This document shows positions 31,946 to 39,941 of a stretch of DNA of 64,000 nt, in pieces. The notes beneath the pieces are model-generated. The model saw nothing but the letters and a program-made list of their open reading frames with translations, was not told the DNA's origin and made no database searches. Source of the stretch: UBA2991 sp965221735 (lineage in GTDB: Bacteria; Chloroflexota; Dehalococcoidia; Tepidiformales; Tepidiformaceae); assembly GCA_965221735.1 (NCBI GenBank), contig OZ244910.1, forward strand, positions 1,116,001 through 1,180,000, in the 5' to 3' direction. The translations under genes were made by a program, and so were the position numbers. The first letter of the stretch is position 1. Each line of letters opens with the position of its first letter.

Positions 31946-32773
31946 ATGAACGGTGCAGAGTTGAAGGAGAAGACCCGCGCCGGCGGCATCGTCTACGGGA
32001 CGATGCTCTCCGCGGCGCGCAACCCCCGCTGGGCCACGACCATCGCCGGCCTCGGCCTCGACTACGTCATCATCGACAGCGAGCACGCCCCCCGCGGCCG
32101 CAGCGAGATCGCCGACCTCCTCGCCGGACTCACGAGCGTCGACGTCGTCCCCATCGTGCGGGTCCCCATCCCCAGCTCCCACTACATAACCATGGCCCTC
32201 GACGCAGGCGCCCAGGGCGTCCTCGCCCCCTATTGCGAGACGCCTGACGAGGTCCGCGAGGTCGTGGGCGCGACGAAGTGGCGCCCCCTCAAGGGCGAGC
32301 TCGTCCGCCGCGTCGTCGAGCAGGGTGAGTTCCCCAGCGATGCCTCCCGCGAGTACCTCGAGCGGCGCAACCGAAACAGCGTCTGCATCGTCGGTATCGA
32401 GAGCGTCCCCGCCATGGAGGCCCTCGACGACATCGTCGCGATCGATGGCGTCGACGCGATCTTCGTCGGCCCGAATGACCTCAGCATCTCGCTCGGCGTT
32501 CCCGACCAGTACGACCACCCCGACTACGAGGCCGCTCTGCGCACCATCATCGCCACCTGCGGGGCGGCGAACGTGCCGGTGCTGATCCACCACCAGACCC
32601 CGGACCTGTCGGCGAAGTGGCTGCGCGAGGGCGCCCGCTTCGTGCTGCACTGCACCGAGACGCGCGCCGTGCACAACGCCTTCCGCCAGGAGTTCGGCGC
32701 CATCCGCGCCGTCGGCGAGGAGATCGGCGGCGGCGATGCCGCCGATGTCGGCGAGTCGGAAGAGACGATCTGA
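31946..32773 (+). CDS. HpcH/HpaI-family class II aldolase/citrate lyase beta-like
   Basis: A 275-residue TIM barrel of the HpcH/HpaI aldolase family, which cleaves or forms 2-keto-3-hydroxy acids using a divalent metal. LDYVIIDSEHAPRG supplies the conserved Glu/His base region, PIVRVPIP an Arg, VCIVGIESVPAMEAL the metal-binding Glu, and DAIFVGPNDLSISLGVP the metal Asp and the substrate loop. Ribosome site CGGAGG precedes ATG. It may cleave a keto acid from aromatic or sugar-acid breakdown. It is followed by a separately promoted crotonase gene. Confidence 0.9.
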   Translation: MNGAELKEKTRAGGIVYGTMLSAARNPRWATTIAGLGLDYVIIDSEHAPRGRSEIADLLAGLTSVDVVPIVRVPIPSSHYITMALDAGAQGVLAPYCETPDEVREVVGATKWRPLKGELVRRVVEQGEFPSDASREYLERRNRNSVCIVGIESVPAMEALDDIVAIDGVDAIFVGPNDLSISLGVPDQYDHPDYEAALRTIIATCGAANVPVLIHHQTPDLSAKWLREGARFVLHCTETRAVHNAFRQEFGAIRAVGEEIGGGDAADVGESEETI

Positions 32774-32806
32774 GCCGTCGTCGCTCCGGTGCGTATTCGA
32801 GGCGCG

Positions 32807-32812
32807 TATACT
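32807..32812 (+). promoter_or_regulatory. -10 element (TATACT) for the crotonase gene
   Basis: GCGTATACTCACCCCACT lies 35 nt upstream of the ATG. The LLM gene at 42.3 kb has a near-identical block, GCGTAGACTCACGCCACT, at the same distance. No good -35 is apparent. Confidence 0.5.
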
Positions 32813-32841
32813 CACCCCACTTCCACGGAGGGTAGCCCCCC

Positions 32842-33708
32842 ATGCCTGAGTACCAGACCGTTCTCTACGAGAACCTGACGCCCGAGATCGTGCGCGTCCG
32901 CATGAACCGCCCCGAGGCTCGCAACGCCCAGGACCTGCGGCTCACGCGCGACCTGAACGATGCCTTCGACCATGCCAACCAGGACGACCAGGTGAAGGTC
33001 ATCATCCTCAGCGGCGAAGGTCCCCACTTCAACTCCGGCCACGACATGCGCGGCGGCACCGGGCTCGGCTTCAACGATGTCCGTCCCGTCGGCACGTGGG
33101 CCAACTTCGACCTGGAAGGCGCCGAGGGCGCGATGGCCAAGGAGGAGGAGATCTACCTCCAGATGTGCCGCCGCTGGCGGAACCTGCCCAAGCCCATGAT
33201 CGCCGAGGTCCAGGGCAAGACGATCGCCGGCGGCCTCATGCTGGCCTGGGTCTGCGACATCATCATCGCCTCCGACGATGCCGAGTTCCGCGACCTCGTT
33301 GTCGCGTGGGGCATCCCCGGTGTCGAATACTTCGCCCATCCCTGGGAGTTCGGCCATCGTCTCGCCCGCCAGATGCTCTACACCGGCGACTGGGTAAGCG
33401 CCCAGCGCGCCTACGAGGCGGGCATGGTGAACGAAGTGGTTCCCCGCGAGGAGCTGAGCGATTACGTCGAGAACCTGGCGCGGAAGATCGCGGAGAAGCC
33501 CTCCTTCGGCCTGAAGATCACGAAGGAAGCCGTGAACCAGACGCAGGACGCGCAGGGTCTGTGGACGGCCCAGCAGGCCGTCTTCATCATGCACACCCTC
33601 GCGCACACCCACTGGCGCGAGGTCAGCGGCGCCGGCATCTACCAGGGCGAGGGCGCGGCCCCGAGGCCCGGCGGCGGCGCCCGCAGGGAAGCCTCGGCCG
33701 CCAACTGA
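32842..33708 (+). CDS. Enoyl-CoA hydratase/isomerase (crotonase) family protein lacking both canonical glutamates
   Basis: A 288-residue crotonase-fold protein. The oxyanion-hole elements HFNSGHDM and GKTIAGGLML are present, and the length is slightly above the family norm because of an Ala/Gly-rich tail. Aligned to rat enoyl-CoA hydratase, Glu144 is Met (GGLMLAWVCD) and Glu164 is Val (FRDLVVAWGI). Hydratase activity is therefore doubtful and another CoA-thioester reaction is more likely. GVEYFAHPWEFG offers alternative acids. A terminator follows. GGAGGG precedes ATG. Confidence 0.88.
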   Translation: MPEYQTVLYENLTPEIVRVRMNRPEARNAQDLRLTRDLNDAFDHANQDDQVKVIILSGEGPHFNSGHDMRGGTGLGFNDVRPVGTWANFDLEGAEGAMAKEEEIYLQMCRRWRNLPKPMIAEVQGKTIAGGLMLAWVCDIIIASDDAEFRDLVVAWGIPGVEYFAHPWEFGHRLARQMLYTGDWVSAQRAYEAGMVNEVVPREELSDYVENLARKIAEKPSFGLKITKEAVNQTQDAQGLWTAQQAVFIMHTLAHTHWREVSGAGIYQGEGAAPRPGGGARREASAAN

Positions 33709-33732
33709 CCCCACCGCACGGCAACAAGCACA

Positions 33733-33758
33733 AGCGGGCGGCTTTCGGGCCGCCCGCT
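33733..33758 (+). terminator. 10-bp hairpin after the crotonase gene
   Basis: AGCGGGCGGC and GCCGCCCGCT pair perfectly around TTTCGG, 25 bp after the stop codon. The trailing sequence (CCGTTCC) has only a weak T-run, but the position between two plus-strand genes fits termination. Confidence 0.65.
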
Positions 33759-33779
33759 CCGTTCCCGGGAGGCTGACTC

Positions 33780-34232
33780 GTGCTCTTCAACATCCTCACC
33801 CGCCTCAACATCCTGCGCCCGGTCGAGAGCTTCCTCGTGCGCTTCCTCGGCCTGTCGGTCGTGAGCTGGCACATCAGCCGCCAGAGCGGCGTGCCCTACG
33901 TGCCCACGGCCATGCTCACGACCATCGGCCGCACCAGCGGCGACCTCCGCTCCGTGCCCCTCTTCTTCTTCCGCGATGGTCGCGACTTCGTGCTCATCGG
34001 CTCCAAGGGAGGCGCGCCCGCGCATCCCTGGTGGTTCCCGAACCTCGTCGCCAACCCGCAGGCGTGGCTGCGCGTGAACACCCGCCGCATCGCCGTCACC
34101 GCCGAGGTGGTCGAGGGCGAGGACCGCGACCGTCTCTGGGCGATCGCTGCGGCCGCCTACCCGCCCTACACCGAGTACCAGGAGCGCGCCAACCCGCGCC
34201 AGATCCCGGTCGTCCGTCTGCGGAGGCGGTAG
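33780..34232 (+). CDS. Deazaflavin (F420)-dependent nitroreductase-family protein (Ddn-like)
   Basis: A 150-residue split-beta-barrel protein of the Ddn family, which uses F420H2 to reduce quinones, nitro compounds or enones. Key segments: AMLTTIGRTSGDLRSVPLFF, FVLIGSKGGAPAHPWWFPNL and VANPQAWLRVNTRRI, matching the F420-binding GSKGG and the P.W..NL.ANP motifs. GTG start with GGGAGG upstream. The N-terminal amphipathic helix (NILTRLNILRPVESFLVRFL) suggests membrane association as in mycobacterial Ddn. With fbiC in the same window, F420 dependence is credible. Confidence 0.92.
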   Translation: MLFNILTRLNILRPVESFLVRFLGLSVVSWHISRQSGVPYVPTAMLTTIGRTSGDLRSVPLFFFRDGRDFVLIGSKGGAPAHPWWFPNLVANPQAWLRVNTRRIAVTAEVVEGEDRDRLWAIAAAAYPPYTEYQERANPRQIPVVRLRRR

Positions 34233-34566
34233 GTGTACTGGACGATTAGACCAGGGCTCTAGTCAAGCCGCCAACCACCACTCTTTATCTTCATCCCGGG
34301 GTCCGGTGGCCGTGTTGCTTCCCGTCTGGTACCTCTCGGCGGCTGTCGCTGCTGTGACCTGACAGGCCATCCGACTGCGTCAACAAGCCAACGCATGAAG
34401 CCATGGGCCGCTTCGCGCGGAGTCCATACTCTGTGGATGTCCCATGTCGGATCCGTACTTGGAAGGGGTGGCGGTGGACGTGGCGTTGTGCCTTGTGCAT
34501 TCGGGTCGCCAAACGACCCTGACTTGGCCATATCGGCAGTGTAACTGCCCGCTCAAGGGCTCGGAT
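34233..34566. other. Intergenic stretch without a supportable gene
   Basis: The 334 bp between the Ddn-like gene and the frameshifted gene hold only short frames with no recognisable protein, ribosome site or codon pattern. Sequence is less GC-rich than the surroundings. No terminator hairpin or RNA structure stood out. Confidence 0.5.
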
Positions 34567-34898
34567 CTACCGGAACGGGTTCTCGACCCGCTCCCACCGG
34601 AACGTGTAGATAGCTGGAATCTGGTCTGGCTGCCGGAAACCGGAGCCTGGCTTGCCTGAGTCCTTTCCGACCACGAGCCCCGTGAGCGGCGGAAGACTCT
34701 CTTGCTCGCAGTAACTGGCGATCTCTTCCAGCACGGTCGGTCCGATTTCTGCTGCGGTTCCGCCTACTCGTGCTGCGAGAGCGAGTAGGTGATCCTTCCG
34801 GGCCAATCGCCGCCGTAGGCGGTGGAGCCGCCACCGCGTGCAGCCAGATCGGTGAGCAGGAGCCATGTCCAGTAGGCCCGACTAGCGTTGTCTGTCAC
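34567..34898 (-). pseudogene. Frameshifted small gene with YGxLA...LPPLTxLVV...PGxGF family pattern
   Basis: From a GTG at 34898 the minus strand reads MTDNASRAYWTWLLLTDLAARGGGSTAYGGD and then stops at 34764. From about the YGGD point another frame continues LARKDHLLALAARVGGTAAE, GPTVLEEIASYCEQESLPPL, TGLVVGKDSGKPGSGF to a stop at 34567. Inserting one base near 34804-34818 would fuse them into a protein of about 110 residues with YGG(E/D)LA. I know the pattern Y-G-E-L-A, YC...LPPLT.LVV...G.PG.GF from small uncharacterised proteins, but no function. Either a one-base deletion has inactivated the gene or there is a sequencing error. It lies 15 bp downstream of the SDR gene. Confidence 0.65.
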
Positions 34899-34913
34899 GG
34901 ACTCTCCGCTCCC

Positions 34914-35675
34914 CTACCGTGGAGCCAGCCGAAGCGCCCCGTCGAGCCGGATCGTCTCGCCGTTGATCATCGGGTTCTCGATGATCGAGCAGGCCAGCTG
35001 TGCGTACTCCTCCGGCTTGCCCAGGCGCGTCGGGAAGGGGGTCACGCTCGCGAGCGCCTCTCGCGCGGCGTCGGGGAGGCCGAGCAGCATCGGCGTCAGG
35101 AAGAGCCCCGGCGCGATCGTGTTGTTGCGAACGCCGTCGCGGGCGAGGTCCCGCGCGATCGGCAGGGTCATCCCCACGACGCCGCCCTTCGAGGCCGAGT
35201 AGGCCGCTTGCCCGACCTGCCCCTCGAACGCCGCCACCGATGCGGTGTTGATCATGACCCCGCGCTCGCCGTCCTCGTTCGGGTCGTTCTTGACCATCTC
35301 TGTCGCCGCCACCCGGATCGCGTTGAACGTCCCGATCAGGTTGATGTTCACCGTCCGTGTGAAGAGCTCGAGGTTGGCCGGCCCCTCCCGTCCGACCGTG
35401 CGGTCGGCGGTCGCGATGCCGGCGCAGTTGATGAGGATGTGAACGCCGCCGTGCGCGGCTGCCGCAGCCGCGACCGCCTGCGTGACCTGCTCGTCGCTGG
35501 TCACGTCCGCTTCCGTGAAGATGCCGCCGAGGTCGGCGGCCACGTCCGCGCCGTTCGAACTCCCCAGGTCGAGGATCGCAATCTTCGCGCCGCGGGCGTG
35601 CAGCGCGCGCGCCGTCGCCTCGCCCAGTCCCGATCCTCCGCCCGTCACGATCGCGCTCAGTCCGTTGATGTCCAT
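34914..35675 (-). CDS. SDR of the 3-hydroxyacyl-CoA dehydrogenase type-2 (HSD10-like) group
   Basis: A 253-residue SDR. MDINGLSAIVTGGGSGLGEATARAL with the TGGGSGLG nucleotide site, an acidic residue at the end of strand 2 (ILDL, NAD preference), ILINCAGIA, catalytic Ser in MINTASVAAFEG and YSASKGG match 17-beta-HSD10/3-hydroxy-2-methylbutyryl-CoA dehydrogenases. The C-terminal INGETIRLDGALRL is typical. It probably oxidises a 3-hydroxyacyl-CoA. GGAGAG precedes ATG. It is divergent from the carboxyltransferase gene. Confidence 0.93.
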   Translation of the reverse strand: MDINGLSAIVTGGGSGLGEATARALHARGAKIAILDLGSSNGADVAADLGGIFTEADVTSDEQVTQAVAAAAAAHGGVHILINCAGIATADRTVGREGPANLELFTRTVNINLIGTFNAIRVAATEMVKNDPNEDGERGVMINTASVAAFEGQVGQAAYSASKGGVVGMTLPIARDLARDGVRNNTIAPGLFLTPMLLGLPDAAREALASVTPFPTRLGKPEEYAQLACSIIENPMINGETIRLDGALRLAPR

Positions 35676-35759
35676 GTCAGCTCTCCGGGGCCGTTGTTGT
35701 GCCGGATGCGTTCTACCACGTACGCGGTCGCGGGGCGATTCCGGGGGTGGCGGGCGGCG

Positions 35760-35765
35760 TACACT
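35760..35765 (+). promoter_or_regulatory. Possible -10 (TACACT) for the carboxyltransferase gene
   Basis: GCGTACACT lies 45 nt before the ATG in the divergent gap with the SDR gene. It matches the TANNNT pattern of other promoters here; no -35 was confirmed. Confidence 0.35.
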
Positions 35766-35810
35766 GCGTGTGGGTCGAAAGCCTGCGAGACACCGTTCGG
35801 GGAGGTGACG

Positions 35811-37403
35811 ATGGCTACCGAGGCTGAGTCCCGCAAGGACGCCGGCGCATCCTGGTCCGACTCCGTCGACGAGATCGAGCGGCGCCGCGAGTTGGCCGGC
35901 CGCATGGGCGGCGAGGAACGCGTCGCCCGCCAGCGCGCCCAGGGCAAGCTCACAATCCGCGAGCGCATCGACGGCTTCCTCGACCCCGGCTCCTTCTTCG
36001 AGGTCGGGGGCATGGCCGGAACGGGCGAGTACGACGCCGGCGGCCGCCTCACCGACTTCATCCCTGCTGGCTACGTGCTCGGCCTCGGCACCGTCGACGG
36101 CCGCGAGGTCTGCGTCGGCGGCGAGGACTTCACCGTGCGCGGTGGCTCTGGCGGGGGTGGGAAGGGCCCGGGACGCTGGCTGCAGCCTGCTGCCCTCCAG
36201 CGCCGTATCCCCCTCATCCAGTTCGCCGACGGCGCCGGCGCCTCCGCCCGCAGCTATGACGACGCCGGGCGCATGCACCTCCCCGACGGGAACCAGTGGG
36301 CCCGCGACGCCGAGCTCCTCTCGAAGGTGCCCGTCTGCTCGGCCATCGTCGGCCCATCCGCCGGCCATGTGGCCGGGCGCGCTGTGCTCTCGCACTTCAG
36401 TGTCATGGTGCGAGGTCAGGGCCAGGTGTTCGCCGCCGGACCGCCCGTCGTGAAGCGCGCCATCGGCGAGGACCTGACCAAGGAGGAGCTTGGAGGCGTC
36501 GGCGTCCATGTCCGCACCAGCGGCGTCGTCGACAACGAGGCGGAGGACGAGGAGGACGCCTTCCGCCAGATCCGCGCGTTCCTCAGCTACATGCCCCGGA
36601 ACGTCTGGGAGATGCCGCCTCGCGTCGAGACCGGCGACTCCGCCGGCCGCCGCGAGGAAGCCCTCCTCTCCATCGTTCCCCGCGACCGCACGCGCTGGTA
36701 CGACATGCGCCGGCTCATCGAGCTCGTCGTCGACAACGGCGAGTTCTTCGAGATGCGCCGTTCCTTTGGCCGCAGCCTCATCACCGGCTTCGCCCGCTTC
36801 GACGGCTACCCCGTGGGCGTCATCGCGAACGACCCCAAGGTCTATGCGGGCGCGATGACCGCCGACTCCGCCGACAAGCAGACTCACTTCGTCGATCTCT
36901 GCAACACCTTCAGCATCCCCGTCGTGCTCTTTGTCGACGTGCCCGGCTTCATGATCGGTTCCCGTTCCGAGCGCGAGGGCGTCATGCGTGCCGGGATGCG
37001 CGCCGTGGTGGCTGGGTCCAGCGCATCCATCCCCTCGATCGCGATCCAGGTGCGCAAGTCGTACGGCATGGCCGGCGATGCCGCCGCCTGCCTCGGCGGC
37101 CCCGACGCACTCAAGATGCGCTTCGGCTGGCCCTCGGGCGAGTGGGGCTCGATCCCCATCGAGGGCGGTGTCGCCGCCGCCTACCGTCGCGAGATCGAGA
37201 ACGCCGACGACCCCGAGGCCAGGCGCGCCGAGATCGAGGAGCGGCTGTTGCAGGGCCGCTCTCCCTTCAAGGTGGCCGAGGCGTTCGAGGTTCTCGACAT
37301 AATCGACCCGCGCGAGACGCGCCCCATCGTCTGCCGCTTCATCGAGAGCGCCCAGGAGACCCTGCGGCGCAACCTCGGGCCCAAGGGCCCCGTCCGCCCC
37401 TGA
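35811..37403 (+). CDS. Acyl-CoA carboxylase carboxyltransferase (beta) subunit
   Basis: A 530-residue carboxyltransferase of the PccB/AccD family, transferring CO2 from carboxybiotin to an acyl-CoA. It shows QGKLTIRERIDGFLDPGSFF, FTVRGGSGGGGKGPG, GPSAGHVAGRAVLSHFSVM, an N-to-C domain junction near 300, PVVLFVDVPGFMIGSRSE and GGPDALKMRFGWPSGEWGS. The usual GARIQEG loop reads GAGASARSYDDA. No biotin carboxylase or BCCP gene is nearby, so the alpha subunit is encoded elsewhere or the protein is an atypical carboxyltransferase. GGAGGTGACG precedes ATG. The CaiB fusion begins 4 bp after its stop. Confidence 0.9.
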   Translation: MATEAESRKDAGASWSDSVDEIERRRELAGRMGGEERVARQRAQGKLTIRERIDGFLDPGSFFEVGGMAGTGEYDAGGRLTDFIPAGYVLGLGTVDGREVCVGGEDFTVRGGSGGGGKGPGRWLQPAALQRRIPLIQFADGAGASARSYDDAGRMHLPDGNQWARDAELLSKVPVCSAIVGPSAGHVAGRAVLSHFSVMVRGQGQVFAAGPPVVKRAIGEDLTKEELGGVGVHVRTSGVVDNEAEDEEDAFRQIRAFLSYMPRNVWEMPPRVETGDSAGRREEALLSIVPRDRTRWYDMRRLIELVVDNGEFFEMRRSFGRSLITGFARFDGYPVGVIANDPKVYAGAMTADSADKQTHFVDLCNTFSIPVVLFVDVPGFMIGSRSEREGVMRAGMRAVVAGSSASIPSIAIQVRKSYGMAGDAAACLGGPDALKMRFGWPSGEWGSIPIEGGVAAAYRREIENADDPEARRAEIEERLLQGRSPFKVAEAFEVLDIIDPRETRPIVCRFIESAQETLRRNLGPKGPVRP

Positions 37404-37407
37404 ACGC

Positions 37408-39876
37408 GTGGCGGACGGCGTCACCGTAGTCGAGCTGGGAGGCGGCGTCGCCTCCGCGTACTGCGGGCGGCTCCTCGCGGGCGCCGGGGCGGATGTCGTG
37501 ACCTGCGAGCCAGACGCGGGAAGCCCCCTCCGCTCCGCCCATCCCCTGCTTCCCGACGGGCGCTCGGCTCTCTTCGAGTATCTCGGGATGTACAAGCGCT
37601 CCGCCGTCCTCGCCCACGGCGACCTCGACCGCCTTGTTGCGAACGCCGACATCGTGATCGACGAGGTCGACGTCCAGGCCGGCAAGACACCCGAGGTGGT
37701 CGCGGCTCGCATGGAGCGCTTCCGAGCGCTGAATTCGCGTCTGGTCGCGGTCGTCTGCAGCCCCTTCGGACTGACCGGGCCGCATGCGGATCGGCGCTCC
37801 TCCGACCTCGTGGACTGGGCGATGAGCGGCTACGCCGCCATCACCGGCGACCCCGACCGCGAGCCGCTCCAGGCCGGCGGACCGTGGTGCGCCTACGTCA
37901 ACGGCCTCACCGCTTCGGTCGGGGCGATGGCGGCGTTGCGCACGGCCGAGCAGACCGGCCGGGGCCAGCTCGTGGACGTCGCCGCCATGGACGCGATGAC
38001 GGCCCTTCACCAGTGGAGCATCGTGCTCGCAACCCACCAGGGCGTCCGCAAGCGCCGCTCCGGGAACCGCCACGCCGAGTCGTTCCACCCACTCGGCATC
38101 CTCCCCTGCAAGGATGGCGCCGTCTGCATCGCCGTCTCCAGCCCGGCCCAGTGGGAGGGCTTCTGTCTCGCCCTGGAGATGCCCGAGCTCCTCGACGACG
38201 AGCGTTTCACCACCGGCGGCGACCGCTTCGACAACGCCGGCGAGCTGGACGCCATCATCCTGCCCTGGCTGCTGGAGCGTCCCCGGCGCGAGATCGTCGA
38301 GCGGCTGCAGGAGTGCAACGTCCCCACCAGCCCGGTGCTCGATGTGCTCAGCGTCCAGGACGACGAGCAGCTGGCCGACCGCGACTTCTGGCAGCCGCTG
38401 CCCCACCTCGGCGAGGGGGTGGTCGCGCCCTCGCTTCCCGTGCGCGGACCGGTTGCCAGTGAAGGGCGCCCCGGCGCCCCCGAACTCGGCGAAGACACGA
38501 AGGCAGTTCTCGCCGATCTGTCCCCCGACGACCCTCCCGTCCCCTCCCGGCCGCCATCGACCGCTCCCTCTCCCCCGCCGCTGCCGCTTGAGGGCGTGCG
38601 CGTGGTCGAGCTCTCGATCGCCTGGGCGGGACCGCTCGCCGCCCGCTTCTGCGCCGACCTCGGCGCCGATGTCATACGCGTCGAGCACCCCGGCGCGCGC
38701 GGGAACGGGCTCCGGCCGGACGGGTCGCCCATGCGCGCCCCCGAGGGCTGGCGCTGGGGCGAGCTACCCCCGCCCGCCTACCGCGCCGGCATCTTCCCCG
38801 ACGCCGACCCGGGCGAACGGCCCTGGAACCGCAACGGCCCCTTCAACAAGATGCAGCGCAACAAGCGCTCCCTCGCGTTGGACCTGCAGGCCGAGGCCGG
38901 GCGCGAGGTCTTCCGCCGCCTGCTCGCCGAGGCCGACATCCTCCTCGATAACTACCGCCCTCGCGCGCTCGACCGTCTCGGCTTCGACTACGAGACGGTC
39001 GCCGCCATCAACCCCCGCATCGTGCGCATCTCCATGTCGGGGTACGGCTCGACGGGCCCCTACCGTGACCGCGGCTCCTGGGGACCGATCCTCGAGGCGC
39101 ACTCGGGTCTTGCCGCCACGACCGGCTACGAGCGAGGCGGCCCCGTGAAGCAGGGCGCCGCCTTCCCCGACGGCATCGGCGGTCTCACGGGCACGTTCGC
39201 CCTCCTCGACGCCCTCCGCGAGCGTGACCGCACGGGCCGGCCCGTGTACGTGAACCTCTCGCAGCTCGAGTCGTACGTCTCCATCGGTGGCGAGTTTGTC
39301 GTCGCCTCCTCTGCCGCGGGCGAACCCCCACGGAGGCGGGGCAACCGCTCCCCGGCCTTCGCGCCGCAGGGCGTCTACCCCTGCCGCGGGGACGACAACT
39401 GGGTCGCGATCACGGTCCAGTCGGACGAAGCCTGGGAGGCGCTTGTGGCGCTCGTCGACCGCCCCGCCCTCGCCGACCCCGCCCTGCGCGCCGAGGCCGA
39501 GCGCCGCCGCCGTCACGACGCCGTCGACACAGAGATCGCCGCCTGGACCGGCTCCCGCGATGCGCACGAAGTAGCCGCCCTCCTACAGGAGGCCGGTATT
39601 GCCGCCGGTCCGGCGCTGTCGAACCTGGAGATGGTCGCCGACCCGCACCTGCGCGCCCGCAACATGATCGTCCCCATCGACCACCCCGACGCGGGAACGC
39701 GAGAGTTCCCCGGCTTCCCCATCCGCTTCTCGGAGACGCCCGTCGAGCGCTTCGACGGCGCCCCCACGCTCGGCCGGGACAACGAGGCGATCCTGCGCGA
39801 CCTCCTCGGCTACAGTGGAGACGAGTACGCCGCGCTCCTGGCCTCCGGCGTCGTCGCCGGCAGTCCCCCGCGGTGA
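37408..39876 (+). CDS. Two-domain CaiB/BaiF-family CoA-transferase fusion
   Basis: An 822-residue fusion of two family III CoA-transferase units. The N-terminal unit (about 1-385) contains VVCSPFGLTGPHADRR and QTGRGQLVDVAAMD, but aligns Ala162 (WCAYVNGL) with the catalytic Asp. After a Pro-rich linker (about 375-392) the C-terminal unit begins LEGVRVVELSIAWAGPLAAR and has KRSLALDL, SMSGYGSTGPYRD and Asp588 in AFPDGIGGLTG. One active and one inactive unit mirror the separate pair at 24.3-26.7 kb. GTG start; co-transcribed with the carboxyltransferase. Confidence 0.9.
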   Translation: MADGVTVVELGGGVASAYCGRLLAGAGADVVTCEPDAGSPLRSAHPLLPDGRSALFEYLGMYKRSAVLAHGDLDRLVANADIVIDEVDVQAGKTPEVVAARMERFRALNSRLVAVVCSPFGLTGPHADRRSSDLVDWAMSGYAAITGDPDREPLQAGGPWCAYVNGLTASVGAMAALRTAEQTGRGQLVDVAAMDAMTALHQWSIVLATHQGVRKRRSGNRHAESFHPLGILPCKDGAVCIAVSSPAQWEGFCLALEMPELLDDERFTTGGDRFDNAGELDAIILPWLLERPRREIVERLQECNVPTSPVLDVLSVQDDEQLADRDFWQPLPHLGEGVVAPSLPVRGPVASEGRPGAPELGEDTKAVLADLSPDDPPVPSRPPSTAPSPPPLPLEGVRVVELSIAWAGPLAARFCADLGADVIRVEHPGARGNGLRPDGSPMRAPEGWRWGELPPPAYRAGIFPDADPGERPWNRNGPFNKMQRNKRSLALDLQAEAGREVFRRLLAEADILLDNYRPRALDRLGFDYETVAAINPRIVRISMSGYGSTGPYRDRGSWGPILEAHSGLAATTGYERGGPVKQGAAFPDGIGGLTGTFALLDALRERDRTGRPVYVNLSQLESYVSIGGEFVVASSAAGEPPRRRGNRSPAFAPQGVYPCRGDDNWVAITVQSDEAWEALVALVDRPALADPALRAEAERRRRHDAVDTEIAAWTGSRDAHEVAALLQEAGIAAGPALSNLEMVADPHLRARNMIVPIDHPDAGTREFPGFPIRFSETPVERFDGAPTLGRDNEAILRDLLGYSGDEYAALLASGVVAGSPPR

Positions 39877-39890
39877 CGGCAATGCCTTCA

Positions 39891-39919
39891 TTGTGAGAAG
39901 AATCACAAGGCGGTAGGCT
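39891..39919 (+). promoter_or_regulatory. ctaG operon promoter overlapping a CRP-like palindrome
   Basis: TTGTGA (39891-39896) and TAGGCT (39914-39919) with a 17-bp spacer make a plausible -35/-10 pair. The -35 is the left arm of TTGTGA-GAAGAA-TCACAA, which equals the CRP-type TGTGA-N6-TCACA consensus. A regulator bound here would cover the core promoter and so most likely repress. Confidence 0.55.
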
Positions 39920-39941
39920 GGATGTACAGGAGCCGGTGGCA

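Noticed and set aside
34259..34531. 90-codon minus-strand frame in the 34.2-34.6 kb gap
   Set aside because: Pro/Arg-rich with no motif, no convincing ribosome site, and different codon bias from neighbours; not annotated as a gene.
34444..34659. 71-codon plus-strand frame opposite the frameshifted gene
   Set aside because: It overlaps the C-terminal part of the frameshifted gene antisense and has no recognisable sequence.
35676..37712. Long minus-strand extension upstream of the HSD10-like SDR
   Set aside because: It is antisense to the carboxyltransferase gene; the SDR has a clear SD and ATG at 35675.
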